64,000 nucleotides of DNA from an uncultured delta proteobacterium (GTDB lineage: Bacteria; Desulfobacterota; Desulfovibrionia; Desulfovibrionales; Desulfovibrionaceae), in assembly GCA_903835685.1 (NCBI GenBank), contig CAILNX010000052.1:45381-109380 (forward strand). The letters run 5' to 3'. The notes beneath the pieces are model-generated. The model was not told where the DNA came from, did no database searches, and worked only from the letters and a program-made list of their open reading frames with translations. Every line of letters begins with the position of its first letter. Positions within the stretch are counted from its first letter, which is position 1. Shown here piece by piece: positions 52,394 through 61,130 of this stretch. Made by a program: the position numbers and the translations under genes.

Positions 52394-53566
52394 ATGCGTA
52401 TCCTTTTGGCAGGCGGCGCGGTGCGGGACCGCCTTCTCGGACGGCCGGTGACTGACCGGGACTTTCTGGTGCTGGAGGCCACCCGGGAGGAATTTCTGAG
52501 CCGCTTTCCCAGGGCCAAGGCCGTGGGCAAGGCCTTTCCGGTGTTCATCCTGAACGGCAGCGAATACGCCTTTCCGCGCGGAACAACTGCGGATGGGGGC
52601 CCGAATGGGAGCCCGGACGACGGCCTGGCCACGGATCTGACGGTAGATCTGGCCCTGCGGGACCTGACCGTGAACGCCCTGGCCCAGGAGGAGGACGGGA
52701 CCCTGCACGCCCACCCCCTGGCCTTGCAGGACTTAAAAGACCGCGTGCTGCGCCCGGCCTCGGAACGCTCCATGTCCGACGACCCCTTGCGGGTGTTCCG
52801 GGCCGCCCGCTTTTTGGCCGAACTGGAGGATTTCACCGCCCATCCGGACCTCCTGACGGCCATGGACCGAACTGCGGCTAGCGGCTCCTTAAGCCAGGCC
52901 ACAGCCGACCGGGTGGGCGCGGAACTGCGCAAGGCCCTGCGCGCGCCCCGGCCCGGCCGGTTCCTGGAGCTCCTGGACCAGGCCGGATGCCTGGCGCCCT
53001 GGTTCGCGGAACTGGCCCAGGCCTCGAAAATCCCGGCCGGACCCCAGCCCTTTCACCAGGCCGATGTGCTCACCCATGTCCGGGAGGTCATGGACCGTTT
53101 GGCCGGGGACGAGTTGGCCGGGTACATGGCCCTGTGCCACGACCTGGGCAAGACCTTGACCCGGCCCGAGGACTGGCCCCGGCACATCGGGCACGAGACC
53201 CGGGGCGCGCCCCTGGCCCAGGCCCTGGGCGAACGCCTGCGCCTGCCTGCGGCCTTCATCAAGGCCGGGGTCCTGGCCGCCCGCTGGCACATGATTGCGG
53301 CCCGCTATCCTGGGCTGCGGCCCGGGACCAAGACCGACCTGCTCATGCTCCTGCATTCCACGGGGCTGTGCCGGGAGATGTTCCGCTTGGCCCGGGCCGA
53401 TCACGGACATGACCATTTGGAAGAGGCCCTGGCCGATACTGAAACAATTCTTCAAGTAACGCTTGAGCAAGAGGATAAAAACCAAGGCCAGTCCTCGGGT
53501 TTGAAGCTCCGGCAACTGCGCAGCCAGGCCCTGGCGGCTTGGGATCGTCCGCCCCCCAGACCCTGA
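52394..53566 (+). CDS. cca: tRNA nucleotidyltransferase / poly(A) polymerase family with HD domain
   Basis: 390 residues. The nucleotidyltransferase head has G-G-A-V-R-D-R and catalytic acidic residues in VTDRDFLVLEA; the RNA-binding region has DPLRVFRAARFLAEL, and the HD-domain motif is MALCHDLGKT. This is the E. coli-type CCA enzyme layout with a phosphohydrolase-like HD domain. Both chromosomal tRNAs in this window already encode CCA, so the enzyme would mainly repair ends. The ATG at 52394 gives the family-typical start MRILLAGGAVRD. Confidence 0.88.
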   Translation: MRILLAGGAVRDRLLGRPVTDRDFLVLEATREEFLSRFPRAKAVGKAFPVFILNGSEYAFPRGTTADGGPNGSPDDGLATDLTVDLALRDLTVNALAQEEDGTLHAHPLALQDLKDRVLRPASERSMSDDPLRVFRAARFLAELEDFTAHPDLLTAMDRTAASGSLSQATADRVGAELRKALRAPRPGRFLELLDQAGCLAPWFAELAQASKIPAGPQPFHQADVLTHVREVMDRLAGDELAGYMALCHDLGKTLTRPEDWPRHIGHETRGAPLAQALGERLRLPAAFIKAGVLAARWHMIAARYPGLRPGTKTDLLMLLHSTGLCREMFRLARADHGHDHLEEALADTETILQVTLEQEDKNQGQSSGLKLRQLRSQALAAWDRPPPRP

Positions 53567-53676
53567 CCCGGACTTTTTCTTGCCTTGGCATATGAGAGAC
53601 TTATACTTGTTCCTGAGAGACACCAGAACGGCCCTCCTGCAACCGGGCCGGGACACAAAAAATCAAGGAAAAGAGA

Positions 53677-54117
53677 ATGAACAGCGATGCCTCCATACAT
53701 GTGGTTTGCCCCGGATGTCTGAGCGTGAACCGGGTCGTAAGCGACAAGCTGGGCCAGGGGGCCACCTGTGGCAAGTGCCGGGCCTCGCTTTTTCCCGGAA
53801 CCCCCATCCCCATGACGCACGAGACCTTTGAACGCTTCCTGAGCCGGTCGGGCCTGCCCCTGGTGGTCAAGTTCTGGGCGCCCTGGTGCGGCCCCTGTAG
53901 GGCCTCGGCCCCGGCCTTTGCCCAAGCCGCCACGACCCTTGCCCCCGGGGTGTTGGCCGGGACCGTGAACACCGAGGACGAAAAGGCCCTGGCCCAACGC
54001 CTGGGTATCCAGGCCGTGCCGACCATGATCCTCTTTGTTCAGGGCCGGGAAAAGGCCCGCCAGCCTGGCGCGCACGGGGCGGGCGACGTGGTGGCCTGGG
54101 TCCGCTCGAATCTCTAA
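53677..54117 (+). CDS. trxC: Thioredoxin 2-like protein (zinc-finger thioredoxin)
   Basis: 146 residues. The N-terminal zinc finger (C-P-G-C ... C-G-K-C, residues ~11-34) is the mark of TrxC. The thioredoxin domain has KFWAPWCGPCRASAP with the active-site C-G-P-C and the cis-Pro in IQAVPTMILF. It is a cytoplasmic disulfide reductase. Shine-Dalgarno AAGGAAAAG. It lies 110 bases after cca. Confidence 0.93.
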   Translation: MNSDASIHVVCPGCLSVNRVVSDKLGQGATCGKCRASLFPGTPIPMTHETFERFLSRSGLPLVVKFWAPWCGPCRASAPAFAQAATTLAPGVLAGTVNTEDEKALAQRLGIQAVPTMILFVQGREKARQPGAHGAGDVVAWVRSNL

Positions 54118-54192
54118 GTCAGTCCAGTAGCACGGCTTCTTCTCCGGGTTTTGCTCGGATATTCCAATGTATCTTTGCGCCCGCCTTCACCC

Positions 54193-54239
54193 TTGACTTT
54201 TTCGGATCAGAAGTTAAGATGAATTCACATTCTCTTAAC
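54193..54239 (+). promoter_or_regulatory. Promoter and operator of the TetR-exporter operon
   Basis: TTGACT (54193-54198), a 16-base spacer and TAAGAT (54215-54220) form a plausible sigma70 promoter. The inverted repeat GTTAAGA (54213-54219) / TCTTAAC (54233-54239), with a 13-base spacer, covers the -10 and start region. That is the expected place for autorepression by the TetR protein encoded 12 bases downstream. Confidence 0.65.
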
Positions 54240-54250
54240 CAGGAGCTTCC

Positions 54251-54871
54251 ATGTCCAAGCGCATGTCCGGCGAGATCCGTCGGGAACAGATCGCCGAAGC
54301 CGGGCTCACCCTGGCCGCCCAGGGGGTGGAGGCGGTCACCGTGGAAAAGGTGGCGGCCATGATTGGGGTGGTGCCCTCGGCCCTGTACCGCCATTTCAAG
54401 AACAAGGGCGAGATCCTGGACGCCATGCTGGACCTGGTGGGCCGTCGGGTGCGGGAGAACGTCCAGGCCAGCGTCCAAGAGGCCCCGGGCGACACCCTGC
54501 TGGCCCTCAAAGCCCTCATGCTCCGCCACGTGGGCCTCCTGGTCAGTCTTCCGGCCATGCCCAAGCTGCTTTTTTCCGATGAAATCTACCAGCACCTGCC
54601 GGACAAGCGGGCCAAGCTCTTCTCCCACATCATGGCCTTCCGCCAGGCCGTGGCCGGGCTGGTCAGCCAGGGCCAGGAGGCCGGGGCCATCCGCTCGGAC
54701 GTGGACCCCATGGACCTGACCATGTTCTTCCTGGGCCTCATGGCCCCGGCCGCCATCTTCTTTCATCTGAGCGGCGGAAATTTCGACATCCAGGCCCAAG
54801 CCGAGCGCAACTGGCCCCTGTTCGAAGAGACCGCCCGGCCGAATCCGGCCCGGCAAGGGAGCGCGGCATGA
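54251..54871 (+). CDS. TetR family transcriptional regulator
   Basis: 206 residues. N-terminal helix-turn-helix (QIAEAGLTLAAQGVEAVTVE, GVVPSALYRHFKNKGEILD) followed by an all-helical ligand-binding domain. It overlaps the membrane-fusion gene by four bases and so is the first gene of the exporter operon it presumably controls, through the dyad at 54213-54239. The ligand is unknown. Confidence 0.92.
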   Translation: MSKRMSGEIRREQIAEAGLTLAAQGVEAVTVEKVAAMIGVVPSALYRHFKNKGEILDAMLDLVGRRVRENVQASVQEAPGDTLLALKALMLRHVGLLVSLPAMPKLLFSDEIYQHLPDKRAKLFSHIMAFRQAVAGLVSQGQEAGAIRSDVDPMDLTMFFLGLMAPAAIFFHLSGGNFDIQAQAERNWPLFEETARPNPARQGSAA

Positions 54872-55908
54872 ACCGGCATGTTCTCGCATTCAGATCACGG
54901 CCTGCCGTGGCCCGTGTCGCGCCATGGGCCTCACCGGTCCTGCTGGCCGTGGCGGCCATGCTGGCCATGGCGGCCCTGACCGCCTGCGGCCAGGCCCCCA
55001 CCGATCTCTTCCAAGGCTATGTGGAAGGGGAATTCGTCTATGTGGCCGCGCCGTTGGGCGGACAGTTGGAGACCCTGTCCGTGGACAAGGGCCAGCGGGT
55101 CCCGGTGGGCGCGCCCCTTTTCGCCCTGGAGCGCGAATTCGAGCGGGCGGCCGTGGACGACGCGGCCATGCGGCTGCGCGGGGCCGAGGATACCCTGGCC
55201 GACCGCAGAAAAGGCCAGCGGCCCACGGAACTGGACTCGGCCCGGGCCAGGCTCAAGCAGTCCGAGGCCAGCCAGGCCCTGGCCGACCTAGAGTTCAAGC
55301 GCAGGGCCGACCTGCTCAAGAAGGAAACCATCTCCCAGGACGAGTACGACCGGGCGCGCACGGACCTGGACCTGGCCCGGCAGCGGGCCCGCCAGGACCG
55401 GGCGGACCTGTCCACGGCCCAACTCGGCTCCCGGGAAGACACGGTGCGGGCGGCCGAGGCGGACGTGGCCTCGGCCAAGGCCCGGCTGGACCAGGCCCGC
55501 TGGAGCCTGGAGCAAAAAGCCCAGGCCGCGCCCGTGGCCGGACTGGTCTTTGACGTCATCCAGCGCGCCGGGGAATGGGTGGGGGCCGGAAAGCCGGTCG
55601 TCTCCCTGCTCCCGCCCCAGAACGTGAAGATCCGCTTTTTCGTACCCCAGGCCGCGCTGGCCAGTCTGGCCCCGGGCCAGGAGGTCCAGGTGTCCCTGGA
55701 TGGCGGCGCGCCCTTTGCGGCCAGGATCACCTTCATCTCCCCCCAGGCCGAGTACACCCCGCCGGTGATCTACTCCAGCCAGAGCCGGGCCAAGCTGGTC
55801 TTTCTCATCGAGGCTCGGCCCGCGCCCGAGGCGGCCGCTGGCCTGCACCCCGGCCAGCCCGTGGACGTGAGGACCCTGCCCCCCAAAGACGAGGTGAAAA
55901 AGTCGTGA
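54868..55908 (+). CDS. Membrane fusion (HlyD/YbhG-type) subunit of an ABC exporter
   Basis: 346 residues. Membrane anchor or lipobox-like L-T-A-C near residue 39, a lipoyl-type half motif (EGEFVYVAAPLGGQLETL), a long alpha-helical hairpin (AEDTLADRR ... AKARLDQARWSLEQKA, ~95-215), and a C-terminal beta part (VPQAALASLAPGQEVQVSLDG). This is the YbhG layout. It connects the inner-membrane ABC exporter encoded next to an outer-membrane channel. The stop overlaps the GTG of the ATPase gene. Confidence 0.87.
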   Translation: MNRHVLAFRSRPAVARVAPWASPVLLAVAAMLAMAALTACGQAPTDLFQGYVEGEFVYVAAPLGGQLETLSVDKGQRVPVGAPLFALEREFERAAVDDAAMRLRGAEDTLADRRKGQRPTELDSARARLKQSEASQALADLEFKRRADLLKKETISQDEYDRARTDLDLARQRARQDRADLSTAQLGSREDTVRAAEADVASAKARLDQARWSLEQKAQAAPVAGLVFDVIQRAGEWVGAGKPVVSLLPPQNVKIRFFVPQAALASLAPGQEVQVSLDGGAPFAARITFISPQAEYTPPVIYSSQSRAKLVFLIEARPAPEAAAGLHPGQPVDVRTLPPKDEVKKS

Positions 55909-56825
55909 ACGCGCCTCAGCCGGTCATCGACGTGCGCGGCCTGACCAAGATCTTCGGGGACAAGACCGTGGTCAAAGGCCTGGACATGCGCGTGAACCAG
56001 GGGGAAATCTTCGGATTCCTCGGCCCCAACGGCTCGGGCAAGACCACCTTCATCCGCATGCTCTGCGGCCTGCTCAAGCCCGACGCCGGGTCCGGGACCT
56101 GCCTGGGATTCGACATCGCCAGCCAGAACGACCGCATCAAGCCCCATATCGGGTACATGACCCAGCGCTTCAGCCATTACGAAGACCTGACCGTGCGCGA
56201 GAACCTCCTGTTCATCGGCCGCATCTACGGGGTGCCGGACCTGGACCGGGCCGTGGCCGCCTGCATCGAGCGCATGAGTCTTGGCCGCTACGAGCACCAG
56301 TTGGCCGGGAGCCTGTCCGGAGGCTGGAAGCAGCGGCTGGCCCTGTCCGCCTGCACCCTGCACTCGCCCCGGCTCCTGCTCCTGGACGAGCCCACGGCCG
56401 GCGTGGACCCGGGCGCGCGCCGGGATTTCTGGGACGAGGTGCACAAGCTGGCCGCCACAGGCGTCACGGCCCTCATCACCACCCATTACATGGACGAAGC
56501 CGAGCGATGCCACCGCCTGGCCTACATCGCCTACGGCGACCTTCTGGCCGACGGCACGGCCGAGGAGCTCATCGCCCAGGCCCAGCTCTTGACCTACGCG
56601 GTGTCCGGCCCGGGTTTAAGCCCCCTGGGCGAGAGGCTCAAGGAACTGCCCGGGGTGGACCAGGTGGCTGTGTTCGGGACCAACCTGCACGTGAGCGGAC
56701 GGGACGGAGAGGCCCTGGAGCGCAGCCTGGCCCCCTTCATGGCCGAGCCCCTGACCTTCCGGCGCATCCCCACCACCCTGGAAGAGGTGTTCATCAACCT
56801 CATGCAACAGGGGAGAAAGGCATGA
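55905..56825 (+). CDS. ABC exporter ATP-binding subunit (YbhF-like)
   Basis: 306 residues starting with GTG at 55905, which overlaps the previous stop (GTGA). One ABC domain: Walker A GPNGSGKTTF, signature LSGGWKQRLALSA, Walker B LLLDEPTAGVDP, and switch His in ITTHYMDEAERC. E. coli YbhF has two ABC domains in tandem; this protein has one, so it would work as a homodimer. It overlaps the permease gene by four bases. Confidence 0.92.
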   Translation: MNAPQPVIDVRGLTKIFGDKTVVKGLDMRVNQGEIFGFLGPNGSGKTTFIRMLCGLLKPDAGSGTCLGFDIASQNDRIKPHIGYMTQRFSHYEDLTVRENLLFIGRIYGVPDLDRAVAACIERMSLGRYEHQLAGSLSGGWKQRLALSACTLHSPRLLLLDEPTAGVDPGARRDFWDEVHKLAATGVTALITTHYMDEAERCHRLAYIAYGDLLADGTAEELIAQAQLLTYAVSGPGLSPLGERLKELPGVDQVAVFGTNLHVSGRDGEALERSLAPFMAEPLTFRRIPTTLEEVFINLMQQGRKA

Positions 56826-57964
56826 ACGCATCCGGCGTCTTCTCCTGGCGGCGGTTCAAGGCCGTGGTGGCCAAGGAATTCGTACAGATGCGCCGGGACC
56901 GGCTGACCTTCGCCATGCTCGTGGTCATGCCGCTCATGCAGCTCGTGCTGTTTGGCTACGCCATCAACTCCGATCCCCGGCACCTGCCCACGGCCGTGCT
57001 CTCCGCGGACAACTCCATCTTTTCCCGCAGCGTGACCGCGGCCATGCGCAACAGCGAATACTTCGACATCCTGCGCGTTGTGACTACCCGGGCCGAGGCC
57101 GAAGACCTGCTGCGCACCGGGACAGCCCAGTTCGTGCTGACCATTCCCGAGGACTTCGGGACCAAAATCCTGCGCGGGGAAAAGCCCGTGCTCCTCCTGG
57201 AAGCCGACGCCACAGACCCCTCGGCCACCAGCAATGCCGTGGGGGCCTTCAAGGAGGCCGTGCGCCGAGCCCTGGACCGGGACCTGGCCGGGGCCTTCGG
57301 GAATCTGGCCTCCAGCGACATGGCCGTGGACCTGCGCATCCACGCCGAATACAACCCCGAGGCCATCACCCAGTACAACATCGTGCCCGGGCTCATGGGC
57401 ACCATCCTGACCCTGACCCTGGTCATGATCACGGCCCTGGCCATCACCCGGGAGACCGAGCGGGGGACCATGGAGAATCTGTTGTCCACGCCCGTGAGTC
57501 CCCTTGAAGTCATGATCGGAAAGATTCTGCCATACATCTTGGTGGGCTACATCCAGATGACCCTGATCATGCTGGCCACCCGCTTTTTGTTCAACGTGCC
57601 CATGCACGGGAGCCTGGTGCTCATCTACTCCCTGTCCGTGCTCTTCATCGCGGCCAACCTGACCATTGGCGTGACCTTTTCCACCCTGGCCCGCAATCAG
57701 CTCCAGGCCCTTCAAATGTCGATATTTTTCTTCATGCCTTCCATGCTGCTCACCGGGTTCATGTTCCCCTTCCGGGGCATGCCGGCCTGGGCCCAGGTGG
57801 TGGGCTCAATTTTGCCCCTCACCCACTACCTGCGCCTGGTGCGGGGGATTCTGCTCAAGGGCGACGGCCTGGAGCAATCCCTGACCCATGTCTGGCCCAT
57901 GGCCCTCATCTGGCTGGCGGCCGTGGTGCTGGGGACCATCTTCTTCCGCCGGACCCTGGATTAG
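56822..57964 (+). CDS. ABC-2 type exporter permease (YbhS/YbhR-like)
   Basis: 380 residues: one N-terminal span (FAMLVVMPLMQLVLFGYAIN), a large extracytoplasmic domain (~45-175), then five C-terminal spans (LTLTLVMITALAITRETERG through PLTHYLRLVRGILLKG). This is the ABC-2/DrrB-like fold. Only one permease gene is present, whereas E. coli has ybhS and ybhR, so a homodimeric channel is likely. The exported compound is unknown; relatives handle drugs or small organics. Confidence 0.9.
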   Translation: MNASGVFSWRRFKAVVAKEFVQMRRDRLTFAMLVVMPLMQLVLFGYAINSDPRHLPTAVLSADNSIFSRSVTAAMRNSEYFDILRVVTTRAEAEDLLRTGTAQFVLTIPEDFGTKILRGEKPVLLLEADATDPSATSNAVGAFKEAVRRALDRDLAGAFGNLASSDMAVDLRIHAEYNPEAITQYNIVPGLMGTILTLTLVMITALAITRETERGTMENLLSTPVSPLEVMIGKILPYILVGYIQMTLIMLATRFLFNVPMHGSLVLIYSLSVLFIAANLTIGVTFSTLARNQLQALQMSIFFFMPSMLLTGFMFPFRGMPAWAQVVGSILPLTHYLRLVRGILLKGDGLEQSLTHVWPMALIWLAAVVLGTIFFRRTLD

Positions 57965-57982
57965 GATCGTCGGAAAAGCCTG

Positions 57983-58011
57983 TTGACGAAATCTTTCTTC
58001 AGGCGTAAAGT
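57983..58011 (+). promoter_or_regulatory. Sigma70-type promoter of the YeiH-like transporter
   Basis: TTGACG, a 17-base spacer, then TAAAGT. It would start transcription near 58018, leaving a leader of about 145 bases before the transporter gene. Confidence 0.6.
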
Positions 58012-58029
58012 CTCAGTAATTTCATTTTT

Positions 58030-58162
58030 TTAGAGACGGTTCCCAGAGAAAGGGACCGGAGCTTTTCTCATACGACAGGCCCGCAGGCCGAAAAGGAGGA
58101 ACGCCGACGCGGAAATGCAGGCTGCAAAAGGGAGAAGGTGGCTTTCATCAAGGAGGTAAGCC
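58030..58162 (+). promoter_or_regulatory. Structured 5' leader upstream of the transporter gene
   Basis: The leader can fold into GGTTCC / GGGACC (58038-58057), then CTTTTC ... GAAAAG enclosing GGCC-CGCA-GGCC (about 58062-58097), followed by purine-rich DNA and the ribosome site AAGGAGG. I do not recognise a known riboswitch class. The compact nested hairpins next to an anion transporter make a regulatory RNA possible. Confidence 0.35.
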
Positions 58163-59620
58163 ATGGAAGAAGTAAAGAGAAAAGGCCTGAATGAGGATTG
58201 GATAGCATTCTGGATTGGGCTGTCGATTTTCGGCTTGGGACTTTTGGCCTTCTTCGGGTGGGAGGTTCTGGGCTGGGCGATCAAGACCAACGTCTGGATA
58301 GACATCGGCAAGGCCCTGACCCCGGTTTCAACCACCTACAAGGCCCTGCCCGCCTTTGGATCCCTCTTTTTGACCTATGTCTTCATCCTGGTGTTCATGC
58401 TCATCGCGTCCAAGGCTTTGGACGCGGACCTCAAAAAATTCGCCGTGGGCTTCACCCTGGTCTTCTGGATCAGCTATTCCTGCCTGATCATCGGGCATTT
58501 CGCGTACATCGCGGCCATCCACACCGACTTCGGCAAGTACGGGATCACCTGGTCCCTGAACCTCACCGGCGAGGCCGGGTACATCGTGGCCCTCCTGGCC
58601 GGTCTGGTAGTGGGGAACTTCTTCCCCAAGCTGGTCGAGACCATGTCTGAAGCCACCCGGCCCGAACTCTACGTCAAGACGGCCATCGTGATCCTGGGCG
58701 CGGGCCTGGGGGCCAAGGCCGCCGAGCACCTGGGCATGGGCCAGGCCATCCTGTTCCGGGGCCTGTGCGCCAGCATCGAGGTCTACCTGATCGACTGGGC
58801 CGTGGTCTATCTGGTGGCCCGAACCGTGTTCAAATTCAACCGGGAGTGGGCCGTGCCCCTGGCCTCGGGCATCTCCATCTGCGGCGTGTCCGCGGCCATC
58901 GCCACGGGCGCGGCCATCCGGGCCAGACCGGTGGTGCCCATCATGGTCTCCTCCCTGGTGGTCATCTTCGCCGTGGTCGAGCTCATCATCCTGCCCTTCA
59001 TGTCCCGCGAGCTGCTGTGGATGCATCCCATGGTGGCGGGCGACTGGATGGGCCTGGCGGTAAAGACCGACGGCGCGGCCATCGCCAGCGGCACCATCGT
59101 GGACTCCCTGGTGCGGGCCAAGGCCGCAGCGGCCGGGACGGTCTACGAGCCGGGCTGGATCGCCATGCCCGCAGTCACCAGCAAAATATTCATCGACATG
59201 TTCATCGGCATCTGGTCATTCATCCTGGCCATCATCTGGTGCGCCAAGATCGAGTGCAAGGGCGAGGTCAAGGCCTCCATGATCTGGGAGCGTTTCCCCA
59301 AGTTCGTGCTGGGCTATTTCCTGACCTTCGCGCTCATGCTCGCGGTGAGCATGTCCTCCAAGGAACTCCTGAAGGCGGCCAAGATGGCCACCGGACAGAT
59401 GGACAACTTCCGGGGCATCTTCTTCGTCATGACCTTTTTCACCATCGGGGTGATCTCGAACTTCCGCAAGCTCTGGTCAGAGGGATTCGGCAAACTGACC
59501 GCCGTCTACTTCCTGTGCCTGTTCGGGTTCATCATCTGGGTCGGCCTGGGCATCTCGTGGATCTTCTTCAGTGGCATGGAACCCCCCATCATTTCGGGGC
59601 CTTCGTTGATTGTGCGATGA
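58163..59620 (+). CDS. YeiH/Cons_hypoth698-type putative sulfate exporter family protein
   Basis: 485 residues with about twelve membrane spans. AIVILGAGLGAKAAEHLG and SGISICGVSAAIATGAAIRA match the conserved glycine-rich motifs of the PF03601 family, annotated as putative sulfate exporters. It is clearly longer than the usual ~330-350 residues, with additional spans at the N terminus and a ~60-residue insertion before the end. The strong ribosome site CAAGGAGGTAAGCC supports the start. It is followed 18 bases later by a small membrane protein. Confidence 0.75.
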   Translation: MEEVKRKGLNEDWIAFWIGLSIFGLGLLAFFGWEVLGWAIKTNVWIDIGKALTPVSTTYKALPAFGSLFLTYVFILVFMLIASKALDADLKKFAVGFTLVFWISYSCLIIGHFAYIAAIHTDFGKYGITWSLNLTGEAGYIVALLAGLVVGNFFPKLVETMSEATRPELYVKTAIVILGAGLGAKAAEHLGMGQAILFRGLCASIEVYLIDWAVVYLVARTVFKFNREWAVPLASGISICGVSAAIATGAAIRARPVVPIMVSSLVVIFAVVELIILPFMSRELLWMHPMVAGDWMGLAVKTDGAAIASGTIVDSLVRAKAAAAGTVYEPGWIAMPAVTSKIFIDMFIGIWSFILAIIWCAKIECKGEVKASMIWERFPKFVLGYFLTFALMLAVSMSSKELLKAAKMATGQMDNFRGIFFVMTFFTIGVISNFRKLWSEGFGKLTAVYFLCLFGFIIWVGLGISWIFFSGMEPPIISGPSLIVR

Positions 59621-59638
59621 TGAGCCAAGGAGGTTTTT

Positions 59639-59959
59639 ATGCCTGACAAACACAAGATGACGGCTGAAGAAGAACAGAAAATGAAGGAAGAGATGAAGAG
59701 GATGGAGTACGAGCCTCTGCTTCCGGTGGAAAAGAAACTGATCGGCTACAGCATCGGCTTAGGGGTCGTCCTGCTCTTTGTCTTCATCTGGCTGAGCAAG
59801 ACCTTCTTCAACGTCAACACTCAGCTCGAGGCCCCCACGGCCGAAGTCAAGCAGATGTCGGCTCCGGCCCCGGCGGCTCCGGCTGCCCCGGTCCCGGCTG
59901 TTTCTGCCCCGGCCGCTCCGGCTGCCCCGGCTGAGCAGGCCGCTCCGGCCAAGCCGTAA
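59639..59959 (+). CDS. Small single-span membrane protein with Pro/Ala tail
   Basis: 106 residues: a charged N-terminal helix rich in Lys, Glu and Met (~1-30), one membrane span (IGYSIGLGVVLLFVFIWL, ~36-53), then a Pro-Ala-Val repeat tail of about 35 residues. Strong Shine-Dalgarno (AAGGAGG). Located between the transporter and a terminator, it is probably a transporter accessory subunit. No family is recognised. Confidence 0.7.
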   Translation: MPDKHKMTAEEEQKMKEEMKRMEYEPLLPVEKKLIGYSIGLGVVLLFVFIWLSKTFFNVNTQLEAPTAEVKQMSAPAPAAPAAPVPAVSAPAAPAAPAEQAAPAKP

Positions 59960-59983
59960 CCTACGGCCTGGAACGAACAAAAC

Positions 59984-60036
59984 GCCCAGGTGGCGGGTGG
60001 GAAGGTCCCTCCCTCCACCTGGGCTTGTCTTTTTCT
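59984..60036 (+). terminator. Rho-independent terminator
   Basis: Ten-base-pair outer stem GCCCAGGTGG / CCACCTGGGC around a GGGTGGGAAGGTCCCTCCC inner region, followed by TTGTCTTTTTCTT. It ends the transporter unit. Confidence 0.85.
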
Positions 60037-60203
60037 TCAGGGCCTAAGGCCCCTGGCTCTGGTCTGATCCACGGCCCTCCTGCGGGACAAGGTGCTGTTG
60101 AATATTTCCCGTCCCTTCATCATCGCGTAACAACTTCGCGTTACCATCCTGATCTGCAAGGGAATTTGGCCCAGTCCCAAGAGACGATGGAGGCAGCCCG
60201 GTC

Positions 60204-60241
60204 TTGACATTTCCGCTGTCTTTCGATAGTTGTATATACAA
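60204..60241 (+). promoter_or_regulatory. Promoter with palindromic operator before the nitroreductase
   Basis: Consensus -35 TTGACA at 60204-60209. A -10-like GATAGT lies at 60225-60230, and the perfect 12-base palindrome TTGTATATACAA is at 60230-60241. The palindrome would cover the -10/start region and so is a likely repressor site. No regulator gene is adjacent. The remainder of the 60037-60301 gap shows no gene. Confidence 0.55.
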
Positions 60242-60301
60242 ATAATATACCCTGCTGTCCTGGCCACCAAGGTTGCCAACCGTCATCGCAAGGAGCCGAC
60301 C

Positions 60302-61120
60302 ATGAACCAGTTCAAAATCGATGAGACCCGTTGCATCCAGTGCGGCGAATGCGCCACCGACTGCCCGGCCGGGGTCATCGCCATGCAGGACTACCCGGTC
60401 ATGACTGACGAGGAGGGGTGCATCCGCTGCCAGCACTGCCTGGCCGTATGCCCCACGGCGGCCGTGTCCATCCTGGACCGCGACCCGGACATGAGCATCT
60501 TTCTCAAGGGCAACCTGCCCGGCCCCCTGCAGATGGCCGCGCTCATCAAGGGCCGCAGATCCGTGCGGCGCTACCAGGAGGCCAATGTCCCGGCCGATCT
60601 CCTGGACGAACTCCTGGAAACCGCCTGGCACGCGCCCACTGGGGTGAACAACCAGGGCGTGCTCTTCACCGTGGTCCGGGACCGGACGGTATTGGCCTCC
60701 CTGCGCCAGGAGGTGCACGCCCGGGTGGAGAAGCTGGCCGCGGCCGGGGGCCTGCCCGAGGGCATGGTGGGCCGCTACTTAAGCCTGGTGCTCTCGGCCT
60801 GGAAGGAGTCCGAGAACGACGTCCTGTTTCGGGGCGCGCCCCATCTACTCATCACCAGCTCGCCCGCAAGCGCCCCCTGCCCGGTCCAGGACGCGCACAT
60901 CGCCCTGGCCACCTTTGATCTCCTGGCCCAGTCCCGGGGCCTGGGCACGCTCTGGGACGGCATCTTCATGATGGCCCTGGGACTTTTCCCGGACCTGACC
61001 CGCCGCCTGGGCATTCCCGAGGATCACCTGGTGGGCTACGCCATGGTCTTCGGCCTGCCAGCGGTCCAGTACCACCGCACGGTACAGCGCGGCCCGGCCC
61101 GGCTGAACGTGGTGAAATAA
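60302..61120 (+). CDS. Nitroreductase fused to a 2[4Fe-4S] ferredoxin domain
   Basis: 272 residues. Residues 1-60 hold two [4Fe-4S] motifs (C-I-Q-C-G-E-C-A-T-D-C-P and C-I-R-C-Q-H-C-L-A-V-C-P). Residues ~75-270 form a nitroreductase-family flavoprotein domain (KGRRSVRRYQEANVP, ETAWHAPTGVNNQGV, LLAQSRGLGTLWDGI). The fusion lets reduced ferredoxin-type clusters feed FMN directly, as in several strict anaerobes. The substrate (nitro compound, quinone, flavin) is not evident. Good Shine-Dalgarno AAGGAG; the next gene lies 10 bases downstream. Confidence 0.9.
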   Translation: MNQFKIDETRCIQCGECATDCPAGVIAMQDYPVMTDEEGCIRCQHCLAVCPTAAVSILDRDPDMSIFLKGNLPGPLQMAALIKGRRSVRRYQEANVPADLLDELLETAWHAPTGVNNQGVLFTVVRDRTVLASLRQEVHARVEKLAAAGGLPEGMVGRYLSLVLSAWKESENDVLFRGAPHLLITSSPASAPCPVQDAHIALATFDLLAQSRGLGTLWDGIFMMALGLFPDLTRRLGIPEDHLVGYAMVFGLPAVQYHRTVQRGPARLNVVK

Positions 61121-61130
61121 GGAGGCTTCC

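Noticed and set aside
58116..58160. A 14-codon frame in the leader of the YeiH-like gene
   Set aside because: Too short and without a convincing ribosome site; treated as part of the structured leader.
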